DNA of 64,000 bases from Bradyrhizobium sp. MOS002 (GTDB lineage Bacteria; Pseudomonadota; Alphaproteobacteria; Rhizobiales; Xanthobacteraceae). Location of the stretch: the NCBI RefSeq assembly GCF_003020115.1, contig NZ_PYFX01000006.1, positions 248,001-312,000 on the forward strand, given 5' to 3'. The notes under the pieces are model-generated. The model worked only from the letters and a program-made list of their open reading frames with translations, did not search any database and was not told where the DNA came from. Below, one piece after another: positions 8,621 to 16,232 of the stretch. A program made the position numbers and the translations under genes. Each line of letters starts with the position of its first letter. Position 1 is the first letter of the stretch.

Positions 8621-9265
8621 CTACCGCTCCTCCTCTTCCGTAAAGACGAACTTCGGCATCTCCCATTTGTAGCGCACCGCGAGCAGACGGAAGCTGATGC
8701 CGAGCACGAACGTCAAAACAGTCCAGAGCTCGGCGTTCAACTTGAGACCGAAGGCGGTCGCATAGAACAGGCCCGTCACCACCGAGACGCTGGCGTAAAG
8801 CTCGGAGCGGAACAGCAGCGGCACGTCGTTGCAGAGCACGTCGCGCAAGACGCCGCCGGCGCAACCGGTCACCATGCCGGAGACAATGACGATTGGCAGC
8901 GTGGCATCCATCTGCCAGGCGATGTCGCAGCCGATCATGGTGAAGACGACGAGGCCGATGGCATCGAGCACGATGAAGGCCAGTTTCAGCCGGTGCACCA
9001 GGCGCGCCATCAGAATGGTGAGGAAGGCGGCGCCCCCGGCCAGCGCGAGGTAGATGGGGTTCTGCACCCAGGCCAGCGGATAATGCCCCAGAAAGAGATC
9101 GCGCAAGGTGCCGCCGCCGAGCGCCGTGATGCAGCCGAGGAAGCAGACGCCGAGCCAATCCATGCTGCGGCGGCCGGCAGCGAGCGCGGCCGTCATGCCT
9201 TGCGCCGCGACCGCGACCAGCGACAACAGATGCAGCACGCTATCGGTCGGCGGCAAGCTCCACAT
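8621..9265 (-). CDS. Trimeric intracellular cation (TRIC) channel family / UPF0126 membrane protein
   Basis: This 214-residue integral membrane protein has about seven predicted hydrophobic helices arranged as two repeats. Each repeat contains the family glycine motif: GGGTLRD in the first and AGGVLRDVL in the second. The family forms trimeric, monovalent-cation-permeable channels in bacteria and archaea. The start chosen is the ATG at 9265, which has GGGAAGGGAA just upstream; an earlier in-frame start would add a polar leader without support. The C-terminus is acidic (FTEEEER). It is transcribed convergently with the cytochrome c gene and divergently from the small membrane protein at 9430. 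Confidence 0.92.
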   Translation of the reverse strand: MWSLPPTDSVLHLLSLVAVAAQGMTAALAAGRRSMDWLGVCFLGCITALGGGTLRDLFLGHYPLAWVQNPIYLALAGGAAFLTILMARLVHRLKLAFIVLDAIGLVVFTMIGCDIAWQMDATLPIVIVSGMVTGCAGGVLRDVLCNDVPLLFRSELYASVSVVTGLFYATAFGLKLNAELWTVLTFVLGISFRLLAVRYKWEMPKFVFTEEEER

Positions 9266-9429
9266 CGTTTGGTTCCCTTCCCGCCAGCGAAACTTACGCT
9301 TCAGGTTCCCTGCGAACAGGTTCCCGATTCCCGCCGCGGACGCAACATGCGACGAAAGCACTAAGGAGGGCGGAACAGAATCTCGCATCTATGGGTTGTC
9401 CCGCCGCAATAATCGAGGAGACCCAATCG

Positions 9430-9822
9430 ATGGCTGACGACCGTTTTATCGACGATCCGTACCGCCCGAATCTCGCCGATGATGAGTATCGCAATGCGGC
9501 GCGACGGGATGCCCAGCTTCAGGTCGACCCGGAGCTCGGCGAAGGCCCCGCCTCCAGCGGCAAAGTAGCCCTGTTCGCAGTGGCAATCGCCTTGGTGCTG
9601 GGTGCCGTGTTCTATGGCCTGAACAACACCGGCACCGGCAACCAAGCCAGCACCACGCCGGCAACGCAGACCGCCCAGCAGGCACCGGCTACCAATCCGG
9701 CCGCACCTCCCGGCATGCGCGACGTGACGCCGCGCACCAACACCGGGCCGGGCGTGACCACGGGCGCCGCGCCGAGCAGACCGGCACCGGATACGCCGGC
9801 ACCGGCTGACGGCGCGAAGTAA
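9430..9822 (+). CDS. Single-pass membrane protein with Ala/Pro/Thr-rich C-terminal tail
   Basis: This is a 130-residue protein of unknown function. The first 45 residues are charged and probably cytoplasmic (MADDRFIDDPYRPN). A single transmembrane segment lies at about 46-66 (VALFAVAIALVLGAVFYGL). The remaining 64 residues are low-complexity Ala/Pro/Thr/Gly, probably periplasmic. GAGGAG precedes the ATG at a good distance, which is why I reject the in-frame ATG 39 bases earlier. No enzymatic motif is visible. Proteins of this layout are common in Bradyrhizobium and I cannot assign a role. Confidence 0.8.
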   Translation: MADDRFIDDPYRPNLADDEYRNAARRDAQLQVDPELGEGPASSGKVALFAVAIALVLGAVFYGLNNTGTGNQASTTPATQTAQQAPATNPAAPPGMRDVTPRTNTGPGVTTGAAPSRPAPDTPAPADGAK

Positions 9823-9880
9823 CAATTTGCAACACTATGCGACAGCGGCGGGACTCACATCCCGCCGCTTTCGGCTGTCT

Positions 9881-10690
9881 CTAGCTGAACATCTTGTTGA
9901 GCTCGCCGCCGGGATAGCCGCTCGCGAGTTCCGAGAAGGTGCCCTTCTCCGCCATTTCCTTCGCGGCGCGCATGAAGCCGCCCCAGGCGGCGCGAGCGAG
10001 TGAACCGCCGACGCTGATCCGGCGCACGCCAAGATCGGCAGCTTCCTGCAATGAGAGCCCGGAGCCGCCGATCAACAGATTGAACGGCTTGGGTGCGACA
10101 GCCTTCACCACCGCGGCGATGTCCTCGCGGCTCTTCAGGCCCGGCGCGTAAAGGCAATCGGCGCCAGCGTCGGCGTAAGCGGTGAGCCGGTCGATGACAA
10201 GCTTGAGGTCGGTCACGCCCCACAGATAGGCCTCGCAGCGGCCGACCAGCAGCACGCCGCTGTCGCCGATCGCCTTGCGCGACGCCTTGATGCGCTCGAC
10301 TGCAAGCGCGCGCTCGTAGATCGGCTTGTCCTTGTTGCCGGTGGAATCCTCGATCGACAGGCCGGCAACGCCGGTGCGCACACAGCGCTCGACATTATCC
10401 GCGACCTTATCCGGCTCGACCGCAAAGCCGCCCTCGAAATCCGCATTCACGGGGATGTCGACGGAAGAGCTCAATGTTGCCAGATGCTGACAGACCGCCT
10501 CGACGGAGACGTGGTTGTCGGCCTTGCCGATGGTCCAGGCAAAGCCCGCACTCGACGACGCGAGCGCCTTGAAGCCGAGATGCTGCAACGCTTTGGCGCT
10601 GCCGATGTCGACTGGATTGGGCAGGATGAAGCAGCCGCTCTCGTGCATCTTCCTGAAGGTCGCGCGCTTGTCAGCAGTTGTCACATGCAT
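9881..10690 (-). CDS. Isocitrate lyase / PEP mutase family protein
   Basis: This 269-residue protein belongs to the ICL/PEPM superfamily (TIM barrel, Mg-dependent C-C or C-P bond enzymes). Recognisable elements are LPNPVD near residue 23, the metal-site NADFEGG motif with Asp84, the IEDS strand with Glu114 and Asp115, and VGRCEAY near 148. The usual catalytic KKCG loop of isocitrate lyase is absent, so isocitrate lyase activity is unlikely. Oxaloacetate decarboxylase or 2-methylisocitrate-lyase-like activity is possible. It is followed by genes for two small alpha-beta barrel proteins read in the same direction from further upstream, perhaps as one transcription unit. Confidence 0.9.
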   Translation of the reverse strand: MHVTTADKRATFRKMHESGCFILPNPVDIGSAKALQHLGFKALASSSAGFAWTIGKADNHVSVEAVCQHLATLSSSVDIPVNADFEGGFAVEPDKVADNVERCVRTGVAGLSIEDSTGNKDKPIYERALAVERIKASRKAIGDSGVLLVGRCEAYLWGVTDLKLVIDRLTAYADAGADCLYAPGLKSREDIAAVVKAVAPKPFNLLIGGSGLSLQEAADLGVRRISVGGSLARAAWGGFMRAAKEMAEKGTFSELASGYPGGELNKMFS

Positions 10691-10741
10691 GTTTCTCTCC
10701 CTGGTTGGCCGCGCAGAGATGGGGACGTGCCGCCGCGAGCG

Positions 10742-11092
10742 CTAGTGCGCGTCGTGCACCGCACGGCTGTCCTTCGGCGCCTGCTCGCGATCATTCATGC
10801 TGTAGTCGCGAATGACGCTGGCGATACGCAAATGATAATCGGCGAAGATCTTTGCGCGGCCCTTGGCCTGGGTGCGGCGGTGCTCCATCGTGTTGCGCCA
10901 GGCTTGCACGGCGGCCTCGTCCCGCCAGAAAGACACCGACAAGATCTTGCCCTTCTCGGTCAGGCTCTCGAAACGCTCGACCGAGACGAAGCCGTCGATG
11001 GTTTGCAGGATCGGCTTGAGGTCGGCCGCGAGGTCGAAATAATCCTGGCGGTGTTCCGGCTTCGGCCAGACCTCGAAGATCACGGCGATCAT
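10742..11092 (-). CDS. Antibiotic biosynthesis monooxygenase (ABM) domain protein
   Basis: This 116-residue protein has a single ABM ferredoxin-like fold (MIAVIFEVWPKPEHRQDYFDL, then GFVSVERFES and ILSVSFWRDEAAVQAW). Such proteins dimerise into an alpha-beta barrel. Some oxidise aromatic polyketides without a cofactor, some degrade haem, and many have unknown substrates. The C-terminal 25 residues are polar and hydrophilic. It lies 36 bp downstream of the NIPSNAP gene and upstream of the PEP mutase-like gene on the same strand, suggesting co-transcription. The catalytic role is not determinable here. Confidence 0.9.
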   Translation of the reverse strand: MIAVIFEVWPKPEHRQDYFDLAADLKPILQTIDGFVSVERFESLTEKGKILSVSFWRDEAAVQAWRNTMEHRRTQAKGRAKIFADYHLRIASVIRDYSMNDREQAPKDSRAVHDAH

Positions 11093-11127
11093 GGGCGTCT
11101 CCTTGAGTTGATGGCCTACAATACCAC

Positions 11128-11436
11128 CTACAAAACCACTTGGCGCAGAAACGTGCGCTCTTCCGCGAGGATGAATTTGTGCTCCTCGGCGAAATGGAAG
11201 TTCGCCATGCCTTCCGTATCCTGACGCAGCCGGGCGCGATAGGTCTCATACGCAGCCAGACTCTCGAAGGTGATCAGCGCGAACGCGATGTTGTTGGTGC
11301 CCTCGTGCGGCATGAAATAGCCGATCAGGTCGCCGCCGCATTTCGGGATGATGGTGAGCCAGCGCTTCGAATACTCCTCGAACTGCGCGCGCTTGAAGGG
11401 ATCGAGCTGGTAGCGGATGAAGACGGTGATAGACAT
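11128..11436 (-). CDS. NIPSNAP family protein
   Basis: This 102-residue dimeric alpha-beta barrel protein of the NIPSNAP family shows IRYQLDPFKRAQFEEYSKRW at the N-terminus and AFALITFESLAAYETYRARL in the second half. The start at 11436 has GAGGAG upstream; a longer frame would run into the family C repeat. Members in bacteria are small cytosolic proteins of unclear role, often next to other barrel proteins, as here with an ABM protein. It is divergent from the ArsR-type regulator at 11594, with a palindromic repeat between them. Confidence 0.9.
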   Translation of the reverse strand: MSITVFIRYQLDPFKRAQFEEYSKRWLTIIPKCGGDLIGYFMPHEGTNNIAFALITFESLAAYETYRARLRQDTEGMANFHFAEEHKFILAEERTFLRQVVL

Positions 11437-11460
11437 GATGGGCTCCTCTGGTTCCACACC

Positions 11461-11533
11461 GTCATTGCGAGAAGCGCGAGCGACACCGCCGCCGCTGAAG
11501 CAGTCTGGATTGCTTCGCTTCGCTCGCAATGAC
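11461..11533. repeat. Palindromic intergenic repeat, family C copy 3 (diverged)
   Basis: The ends gtcattgcgaga and gcttcgctcgcaatgac match the family C arms, and the internal tggattgcttcgct is conserved. The left half has been replaced by gcgcgagcgacaccgccgccgc. It lies between the divergent NIPSNAP and ArsR genes. Confidence 0.8.
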
Positions 11534-11593
11534 GAGTCCGTGGCAACACGCTACGCGCTTGCCCCACCGCAATGCTTCGGCTACCATCGAAGC

Positions 11594-12292
11594 ATGAAAT
11601 CAGGTCCGGACATCGCCATGATCGCCGCGCTGGTCGGCGATCCCGCCCGCGCCAACATGCTCACTGCGCTGATGAACGGCCGCGCGCTCACGGCGAGCGA
11701 GCTGGCGCAGGAGGCCGGCATCACGCCGCAGACCGCGAGCTCGCATCTTTCCAAGCTCGAGGCCGGTGGCCTGATCGAGCCGGAGAAGCAGGGCCGCCAC
11801 CGCTACTACCGCCTCACCGACGACGACGTCGCCGGTGTGCTGGAGGGCCTTGCGGGCCTCGCCGCGCGGACCGGCCATATGCGCGTGCGCACCGGGCCGA
11901 AGGATCCGGCGCTGCGGCGTGCGCGGATCTGCTACGACCATCTCGCCGGCGATCTCGGCGTGCAGATGCTCGACACCCTGCGCGCGCGAAACCTGGTCAG
12001 GCAGAAGAAGCAGGAGATCGAGCTGACGGCGGAGGGCGAGCGCTTCCTGGCGAAGCATTTGCAGATCTCGCCCGACATGCTCGCCCATCCGCGCCGGCCG
12101 GTCTGCAAGGCCTGTCTCGACTGGAGCGAGCGGCGCCACCATCTCGCCGGCACGCTGGGCGCCGCGATGATGCAGCGTTTCGCCGAGCTGAAATGGGCCG
12201 CCCGCGACGCCACGCCCGGCAGCCGCGTGGTGAATTTTACGCGCACCGGCGAGAAGCAGTTTGCCGCGTTGTTCGGTGATGGGCGGGACTGA
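11594..12292 (+). CDS. ArsR-type winged-helix transcriptional regulator
   Basis: This 232-residue protein has an N-terminal ArsR-like winged helix. Residues 9-75 include ALVGDPARANMLTALMNGRA, the recognition helix around ITPQTASSHLSKLEAGGLI, and the wing GRHRYYRL. The 150-residue C-terminal domain has a CKAC pair near residue 176 that might sense a metal or redox change, and a charged helical region. It is longer than typical ArsR/SmtB proteins (about 110 residues) and matches the large ArsR-like group seen beside monooxygenases. It is divergent from the NIPSNAP-ABM-PEP mutase genes and could control them; that is inference from position. Confidence 0.9.
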   Translation: MKSGPDIAMIAALVGDPARANMLTALMNGRALTASELAQEAGITPQTASSHLSKLEAGGLIEPEKQGRHRYYRLTDDDVAGVLEGLAGLAARTGHMRVRTGPKDPALRRARICYDHLAGDLGVQMLDTLRARNLVRQKKQEIELTAEGERFLAKHLQISPDMLAHPRRPVCKACLDWSERRHHLAGTLGAAMMQRFAELKWAARDATPGSRVVNFTRTGEKQFAALFGDGRD

Positions 12293-12376
12293 ACACAACT
12301 CCGTGTGAACGACGTCTCTCGCTTGACCCGGCCATCCACGCGTTTATGGCCACGGTTGTCACACACAGAGACCTCC

Positions 12377-13387
12377 ATGATCCGCTTTGCTTCGGCCGCG
12401 CTCGTCGCCGTCCTCACCGCCTCTCCGCTCACCTCCACCCACGCCGCCGATACCGCCCCGCGCGAGCCCTACGGTATCGCGCTCGAAGGCTTTCCCTATC
12501 CTTATCCCGTGCACCTGCTGCCTCTGACCAATGACGGCGAGCAGCTCAGCATGGCTTATATGGACGTGCCGCCTGCGCAGCCGAACGGCCGCACCGTCGT
12601 GCTGCTGCACGGGCGCAACTTCCCGTCGAGCTACTGGGCGCCTGTGATCAAGATGCTGAGCGAGGCCGGCTTCCGCGTCGTGGTGCCGGACCAGATCGGC
12701 TTCGGCAAATCCTCCAAGCCAACAGGCGAGCTGCATTTCGACAATCTGGCGCGCAACACTATCGCGCTGCTCGATCACCTCAAGATCGATAAGGCCGAGA
12801 TCGTCGCCCATTCCCTCGGCGGCATGCTGGGCGTCCGCATCGCCCGCGCCTTTCCCGACCGCGTCGCTCACCTTGTTCTGACGGCCCCAATCGGGCTGGA
12901 AGATTACCGTTTCTATGTCCCGCCGACGCCGACCGAGAAGATCATCGAGGCCGAGGACAAGCTCACGGCCGATGGCTACCGCAAGCAGCTGCAGACCAAC
13001 TATGCGATCAAGCTGCCGGCGGAGGCGATCACGCCGTTCATCGACACCCGCTTCAACATCAAGGGCAGCCCGGACTATCCACGCTGGCTGCGCGCCTTCG
13101 TCAGTTCCGGCCAGATGATCTATCGCGAGCCGGTGGCGCACGAGATCGCACTGATCACCGAGCCGACGCTGTTCATCATGGGGGCCGACGACCACAACGC
13201 ACCGGGCCGGCCGAACGCGCCGGAGGCGCTGCGCGCGAAAATGGGGCAGAACGCCGAGCTGGCGAAGGCACTGGCCGCGAAGATGCCGAATGCGCGGGCC
13301 GAGGTAATCCCGGACACCGGCCATCTCGTCTTCCTGGAATCACCGGAGAAGTACAAAGAGCTGGTGCTGGGCTTTCTCGGCCGCTAG
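12377..13387 (+). CDS. Secreted alpha/beta hydrolase
   Basis: This 336-residue protein has a signal peptide (residues 1-24, ending THAADT) followed by an alpha/beta hydrolase fold. Visible elements are the oxyanion HG at 78-79 (VVLLHGRNFP), the strand-turn DQIGFGKSS at 105-113, the nucleophile elbow AHSLGG with Ser146, a candidate acid at Asp271/272 (GADDHN), and the catalytic His316 in DTGHLVF. It is most like periplasmic esterase or epoxide-hydrolase-type members, but a Ser nucleophile argues for an esterase, lipase or related activity. The substrate is unknown. The gene follows the ArsR regulator by 84 bp on the same strand. Confidence 0.92.
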   Translation: MIRFASAALVAVLTASPLTSTHAADTAPREPYGIALEGFPYPYPVHLLPLTNDGEQLSMAYMDVPPAQPNGRTVVLLHGRNFPSSYWAPVIKMLSEAGFRVVVPDQIGFGKSSKPTGELHFDNLARNTIALLDHLKIDKAEIVAHSLGGMLGVRIARAFPDRVAHLVLTAPIGLEDYRFYVPPTPTEKIIEAEDKLTADGYRKQLQTNYAIKLPAEAITPFIDTRFNIKGSPDYPRWLRAFVSSGQMIYREPVAHEIALITEPTLFIMGADDHNAPGRPNAPEALRAKMGQNAELAKALAAKMPNARAEVIPDTGHLVFLESPEKYKELVLGFLGR

Positions 13388-13601
13388 CGACATTGCTGTC
13401 GTCCGGAGCCGCGTGCGGGGAATGTTCATGCCGCATTCAGGTCATCATTGGCAAATTTGGGGCGCGTCGTGTCGGCATGTTGCGAACTTTAACGTGTCGA
13501 ATCGTGTCTTTTGATTCATGGTGCGCCGAAATCGCCAACCTCTCCTGCCTGCCCCAATCCTGCCTCCAAAGCCTACCCCCAAAGACGAGAAGGAAGATCA
13601 A

Positions 13602-13853
13602 ATGAAATACCTGTTTGCCGCCGTGATGCTCGCCAGCGCGGTCGTTGGTTTCAGCGAGGCGGCCAGCGCCGCCGGCGGTTGCGGCCCCGGCTGGTATCGC
13701 GGCGCCTATGGCGGCTGCCGCCCGATGCGCGGTCCGGTCGTTGTCCGCCCGGGTCCGATCGTGGTTGCGCCGGCCCCTGTCGTGGTCGTGCCGCGCGCGC
13801 GCGTGTGCCCCTACGGCTTCCGCTGGTACGCCGGCCGCTGCCGCCCGTTCTGA
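13602..13853 (+). CDS. Small secreted GCG_CRPN-type protein
   Basis: This 83-residue protein has a signal peptide (MKYLFAAVMLASAVVGFSEA) and a mature part starting GGCGPGWYRGAYGGCRP. That part matches the GCG_CRPN prefix domain found in small secreted alphaproteobacterial proteins. A Val/Pro repeat in the middle (VVVRPGPIVVAPAPVVVVP) is followed by a second Cys pair in CPYGFRWYAGRCRPF. The four cysteines could form two disulfides. GAAGGAAG precedes the ATG; the earlier in-frame start adds an implausible 28-residue leader. No function is known to me. A strong terminator follows. Confidence 0.88.
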   Translation: MKYLFAAVMLASAVVGFSEAASAAGGCGPGWYRGAYGGCRPMRGPVVVRPGPIVVAPAPVVVVPRARVCPYGFRWYAGRCRPF

Positions 13854-13874
13854 TCTCGTTTTTCTCGCATAGCG

Positions 13875-13916
13875 AAATGGCCGCGCGGCGAAAGCCTGCG
13901 CGGCCATTTTCTTTTT
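13875..13916 (+). terminator. Rho-independent terminator after the GCG_CRPN gene
   Basis: Arms aaatggccgcgc (13875-13886) and gcgcggccattt (13898-13909) pair perfectly over 12 bp around an 11-base loop, followed by ttctttttg on the plus strand. It lies 22 bp after the stop codon. Confidence 0.93.
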
Positions 13917-13952
13917 GAGCGCCTGACGTCGCACCGGGATGTTTAGAATCAA

Positions 13953-13984
13953 AACGGGGGGACCGCGATCGCGGTCCCCCCGTT
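13953..13984 (-). terminator. Perfect 32-bp palindrome, probable terminator of the Tat-signal His/Trp-rich gene
   Basis: Bases 13953-13984 read identically on both strands: arm aacggggggaccgcga and its exact complement. On the minus strand it is followed by TTGATTC after a terminal GTT, giving a short T run. It lies 21 bp after the stop of the minus-strand gene at 14006. The GC-rich stem favours a terminator role, although a perfect palindrome with no spacer is unusual. Confidence 0.65.
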
Positions 13985-14005
13985 CAAGCCTGGCTTGCGC
14001 GAAGC

Positions 14006-14284
14006 TTACCAATGGCGGCGATGCCAGCGCCGGCGATGCCAGCCCCAGTGACGGCGGCGCCAACCCCAATGACGGTGGTGGCCGTGCCAGTGCACCTGCT
14101 CCGGCTTCAACTGCGCTGCCTCTTCGCTGCTGGTGACTGCGGGATGAGCGTCGGGATTGCCTTGCGGCATGCTGCCATCACCGAGCGGCTGCGGCGCCAG
14201 TGGCGCAGCCTTCGCGGCGGTCGTGAACGCGGCAGCTCCGGCCGCGACACCGATTGCAAATTTCAAAAAATTCCGGCGCTCCAT
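14006..14284 (-). CDS. Small twin-arginine-signal protein with His/Trp/Arg-rich C-terminus
   Basis: This 92-residue protein starts MERRNFLKFAIGVAAG, a clear twin-arginine export signal with a hydrophobic core ending near AAKAAP (about residue 28). The mature part is short. Its last 28 residues are almost entirely His, Trp, Arg and Gly (VHWHGHHRHWGWRRRHWGWH, then further RRWHRRHW). The His/Trp repeats suggest metal binding or an envelope-associated role, but no known catalytic domain is present. GAGGAAGAAG precedes the ATG at 14284. Tat export usually implies folding or cofactor binding in the cytoplasm, which fits metal loading; that is inference. Confidence 0.85.
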   Translation of the reverse strand: MERRNFLKFAIGVAAGAAAFTTAAKAAPLAPQPLGDGSMPQGNPDAHPAVTSSEEAAQLKPEQVHWHGHHRHWGWRRRHWGWHRRRWHRRHW

Positions 14285-14420
14285 GACTTCTTCCTCTTGG
14301 ATGGTCGTGCCCGTGATGCAGGGGAAGTGTCGCGGTGACGACATGAACCGAAGCTGAATCGCGCGTTCAGGTTCGTTGCGCAGGTGACAGGAGGATTCGC
14401 AGCGCCGTAGCCCGGATGCC

Positions 14421-14735
14421 CTATTTCCCGAACTCCTGCGCCAGCAGCAGCAACTCGCGCGTGCGCGCCACGTCGGGCCAATCGCGGTTGAAATCAGCCA
14501 CCAGCTGCGTCAGCGCATCGCCCTTCAGCATGGCGTGTAGCGAAGCCTCGCTCTCGAACTGATACATCGCCTGATGCAGTGAGGGATCGTCGAGGCTCCA
14601 GAATCGCCAGGCCTTGCTAATACCGAAAGCCTTCACCGCGTCGGGCAGATGTTCCGTCTCGTACCATCTGTCGAAGGCGGCGCGCTTGCCGGCATCCGTG
14701 ACGATGGCGCGGACGACGAAGAAGGCTGACGGCAT
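14421..14735 (-). CDS. Dimeric alpha-beta barrel family protein (DUF4286-like)
   Basis: This 104-residue protein is predicted to have a ferredoxin-like fold: a first strand FFVVRAIVTD, a helix AAFDRWYETEHLPDAVKAFG, a strand AWRFWSL and a helix ASLHAMLKG. The WYxTEHLPD segment is typical of EthD/DUF4286-type dimeric barrel proteins. Function unknown. It is divergent from the glutathione S-transferase gene, with 129 bp between the two starts, so a shared promoter region is possible. Family naming is tentative. Confidence 0.75.
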   Translation of the reverse strand: MPSAFFVVRAIVTDAGKRAAFDRWYETEHLPDAVKAFGISKAWRFWSLDDPSLHQAMYQFESEASLHAMLKGDALTQLVADFNRDWPDVARTRELLLLAQEFGK

Positions 14736-14864
14736 CGGATTTTCCTCCTGTTGTTTGGGGTGAGACTAGCCGGTTGTGTCGCCGACGACAAAAAGAGTTG
14801 GCAGCGGTGTCGGAACGCGCATCTCTCACCCGTCCTATGCCCGAACAGCAGACGGAGACACCAC

Positions 14865-15512
14865 ATGCCCGACCTCACGCTCACCACCTTCGACTGGGTT
14901 CCCCCGCCCCCGCGCGGTTTCGTGCGCGACCTTCGGGTGCGCTGGGCGCTCGAAGAGGCCGCATTGCCCTATCGCGTCGCAAGCGCGCCGTTCGACGGGC
15001 GCGGCGCCGAGCATCTTGCGCACCAGCCGTTCGGGCAGGTGCCGTGGCTGACCGACGGCGATCTCTCGATCTTCGAGAGCGGCGCGATCCTGCTGCATCT
15101 CGGCGGCCTCAGCACGAAGCTGCTGCCATCAGATCCGCGCGGCCGCAACGAAGCCACGGAATGGCTGTTCGCCGCGCTCAATTCGGTGGAGATGGCGAGC
15201 CTGCCCTGGACGATGTCGAAGTTCATGGGTCATCCGAGCGATACGGCCGCGTGGAAATTCGTCGACGACTTCCTAAAACTCCGCCTCAAGCACATGGAGG
15301 CGGTGCTGGCCAACCGCGAATGGCTGGCAGGCACCTTCTCCGTCGCCGACATCCTGATGTCAGACGTGCTGCGCATCGTCGATCAGTTCGATGGGCTCGC
15401 GGACAGTGCCGCCTGCCGCGCCTACGTCGCGCGCGCCACCGCCCGCCCGGCCTTCGCCAAGGCCCGCTCGGACCAGATGGCGCATTTCGCTGCGGCGGAC
15501 GCGACGCGCTGA
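14865..15512 (+). CDS. Glutathione S-transferase family protein
   Basis: This 215-residue protein has a GST layout: an N-terminal thioredoxin-like domain with an unusual PPPPRGF stretch where the active-site loop lies (residues 13-19), the cis-Pro strand FGQVPWLTDGD near 60, and IFESGAILLHL with the glutathione-contacting Glu-Ser near 72. An all-helical C-terminal domain ends with the conserved FSVADILMSDVL N-capping motif near 160. GGAGACACC precedes the chosen ATG. It may conjugate or reduce electrophilic compounds; the substrate is unknown. Confidence 0.92.
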   Translation: MPDLTLTTFDWVPPPPRGFVRDLRVRWALEEAALPYRVASAPFDGRGAEHLAHQPFGQVPWLTDGDLSIFESGAILLHLGGLSTKLLPSDPRGRNEATEWLFAALNSVEMASLPWTMSKFMGHPSDTAAWKFVDDFLKLRLKHMEAVLANREWLAGTFSVADILMSDVLRIVDQFDGLADSAACRAYVARATARPAFAKARSDQMAHFAAADATR

Positions 15513-15602
15513 CGCGGCGTGGGGTGTGACGTGCCTCACATAACTAATCCGGCAGTAGCCGTAAGCTCACAGCCATCAAATCAACCCTGCGGAAGGTGAC
15601 AC

Positions 15603-15755
15603 ATGGCCCGCATCGCATATCTCAGAGACCAGCTTGCCCGCGCCGAAAGGTTGGCAAAGGCGATCCTCGACCGGCAAACCGCGGAGCAGCTTCAGGCGTT
15701 TGCAGCCGAATGCCGCGAAGAGTTGCAGGTGCTGTCACGCAGGGCTGCCGCGTAA
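15603..15755 (+). CDS. Small hypothetical protein, 50 residues
   Basis: This short frame reads MARIAYLRDQLARAERLAKA onward and ends LSRRAAA at a TAA. GGAAGGTG lies 5-12 bases before the ATG. The residue pattern (regular Leu/Ala with Arg/Glu/Lys) predicts one long amphipathic helix, probably self-associating or a coiled coil. Third-position GC is high, as expected for a real gene here. I recognise it only as a type of small helical protein common in Bradyrhizobium; its role is unknown. Confidence 0.65.
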   Translation: MARIAYLRDQLARAERLAKAILDRQTAEQLQAFAAECREELQVLSRRAAA

Positions 15756-15764
15756 ACTGGCGCG

Positions 15765-16112
15765 CTACACCAGCTTCATCGGAGTATCGGCGACCACGCG
15801 AAGGTCGATGCGGCTGATCAGTTGAGACCGAAGCGCCTCCGCGTCACCAATCGCGCTCTCTGTCTGCCGCAGCGTGCTGACGTTCGAACCGAGCGAGACG
15901 ATCCCGCCGAGCACCAGAGCGATCGATCCTAGCGCCGCGGTCTGACCCATCCCGAGCAAGCCGAGGATCGTGATCAGCAATAGCGCAGCACCGCCACCGA
16001 TCGCGAGCTTGGATGCCAGGATGTACTTCCGGCACCGCTCGGCGATCTCGGCCAAAGCCTCGATCCGCGCTTCGATGTCGGAGATCTCGTCGGTCGGGTC
16101 GTCTTCGGTCAT
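15765..16112 (-). CDS. Small two-helix membrane protein
   Basis: This is a 115-residue hypothetical protein. The N-terminal 30 residues are acidic and helical (TEDDPTDEISDIEARIEALA). Two hydrophobic segments follow at about 36-54 (LAIGGGAALLLITILGLLGM) and 58-78 (AALGSIALVLGGIVSLGSN), then a polar helix that could return to the cytoplasm. No enzymatic motif is visible. It is convergent with the 50-residue gene. Function unknown. Confidence 0.8.
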   Translation of the reverse strand: MTEDDPTDEISDIEARIEALAEIAERCRKYILASKLAIGGGAALLLITILGLLGMGQTAALGSIALVLGGIVSLGSNVSTLRQTESAIGDAEALRSQLISRIDLRVVADTPMKLV

Positions 16113-16152
16113 TCGATTTGGATCGAGGATGCCAAGTCAGGAAACAGAATCA

Positions 16153-16227
16153 GTAGCCCGCATGAGCGAAGCGACATGCGGGACTTGGATGGAAAACCCG
16201 GATGTCGCTTCGCTCATCCGGGCTATG
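16153..16227. repeat. Palindromic intergenic repeat, family D copy 1
   Basis: The ends gtagcccgcatgagcgaagc and gcttcgctcatccgggctat pair with a few mismatches around a short centre (gggacttggatggaaaaccc). A related but much shorter hairpin, gtagcccggat / atccgggctac, lies at 18350-18384. The element abuts the 3' end of the carboxylase gene and may also end its transcript. Confidence 0.82.
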
Positions 16228-16232
16228 AGGCG

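Noticed and set aside
9881..10690. Isocitrate lyase assignment
   Set aside because: The KKCG catalytic loop is absent and the protein is far shorter than isocitrate lyase; only the superfamily can be named.
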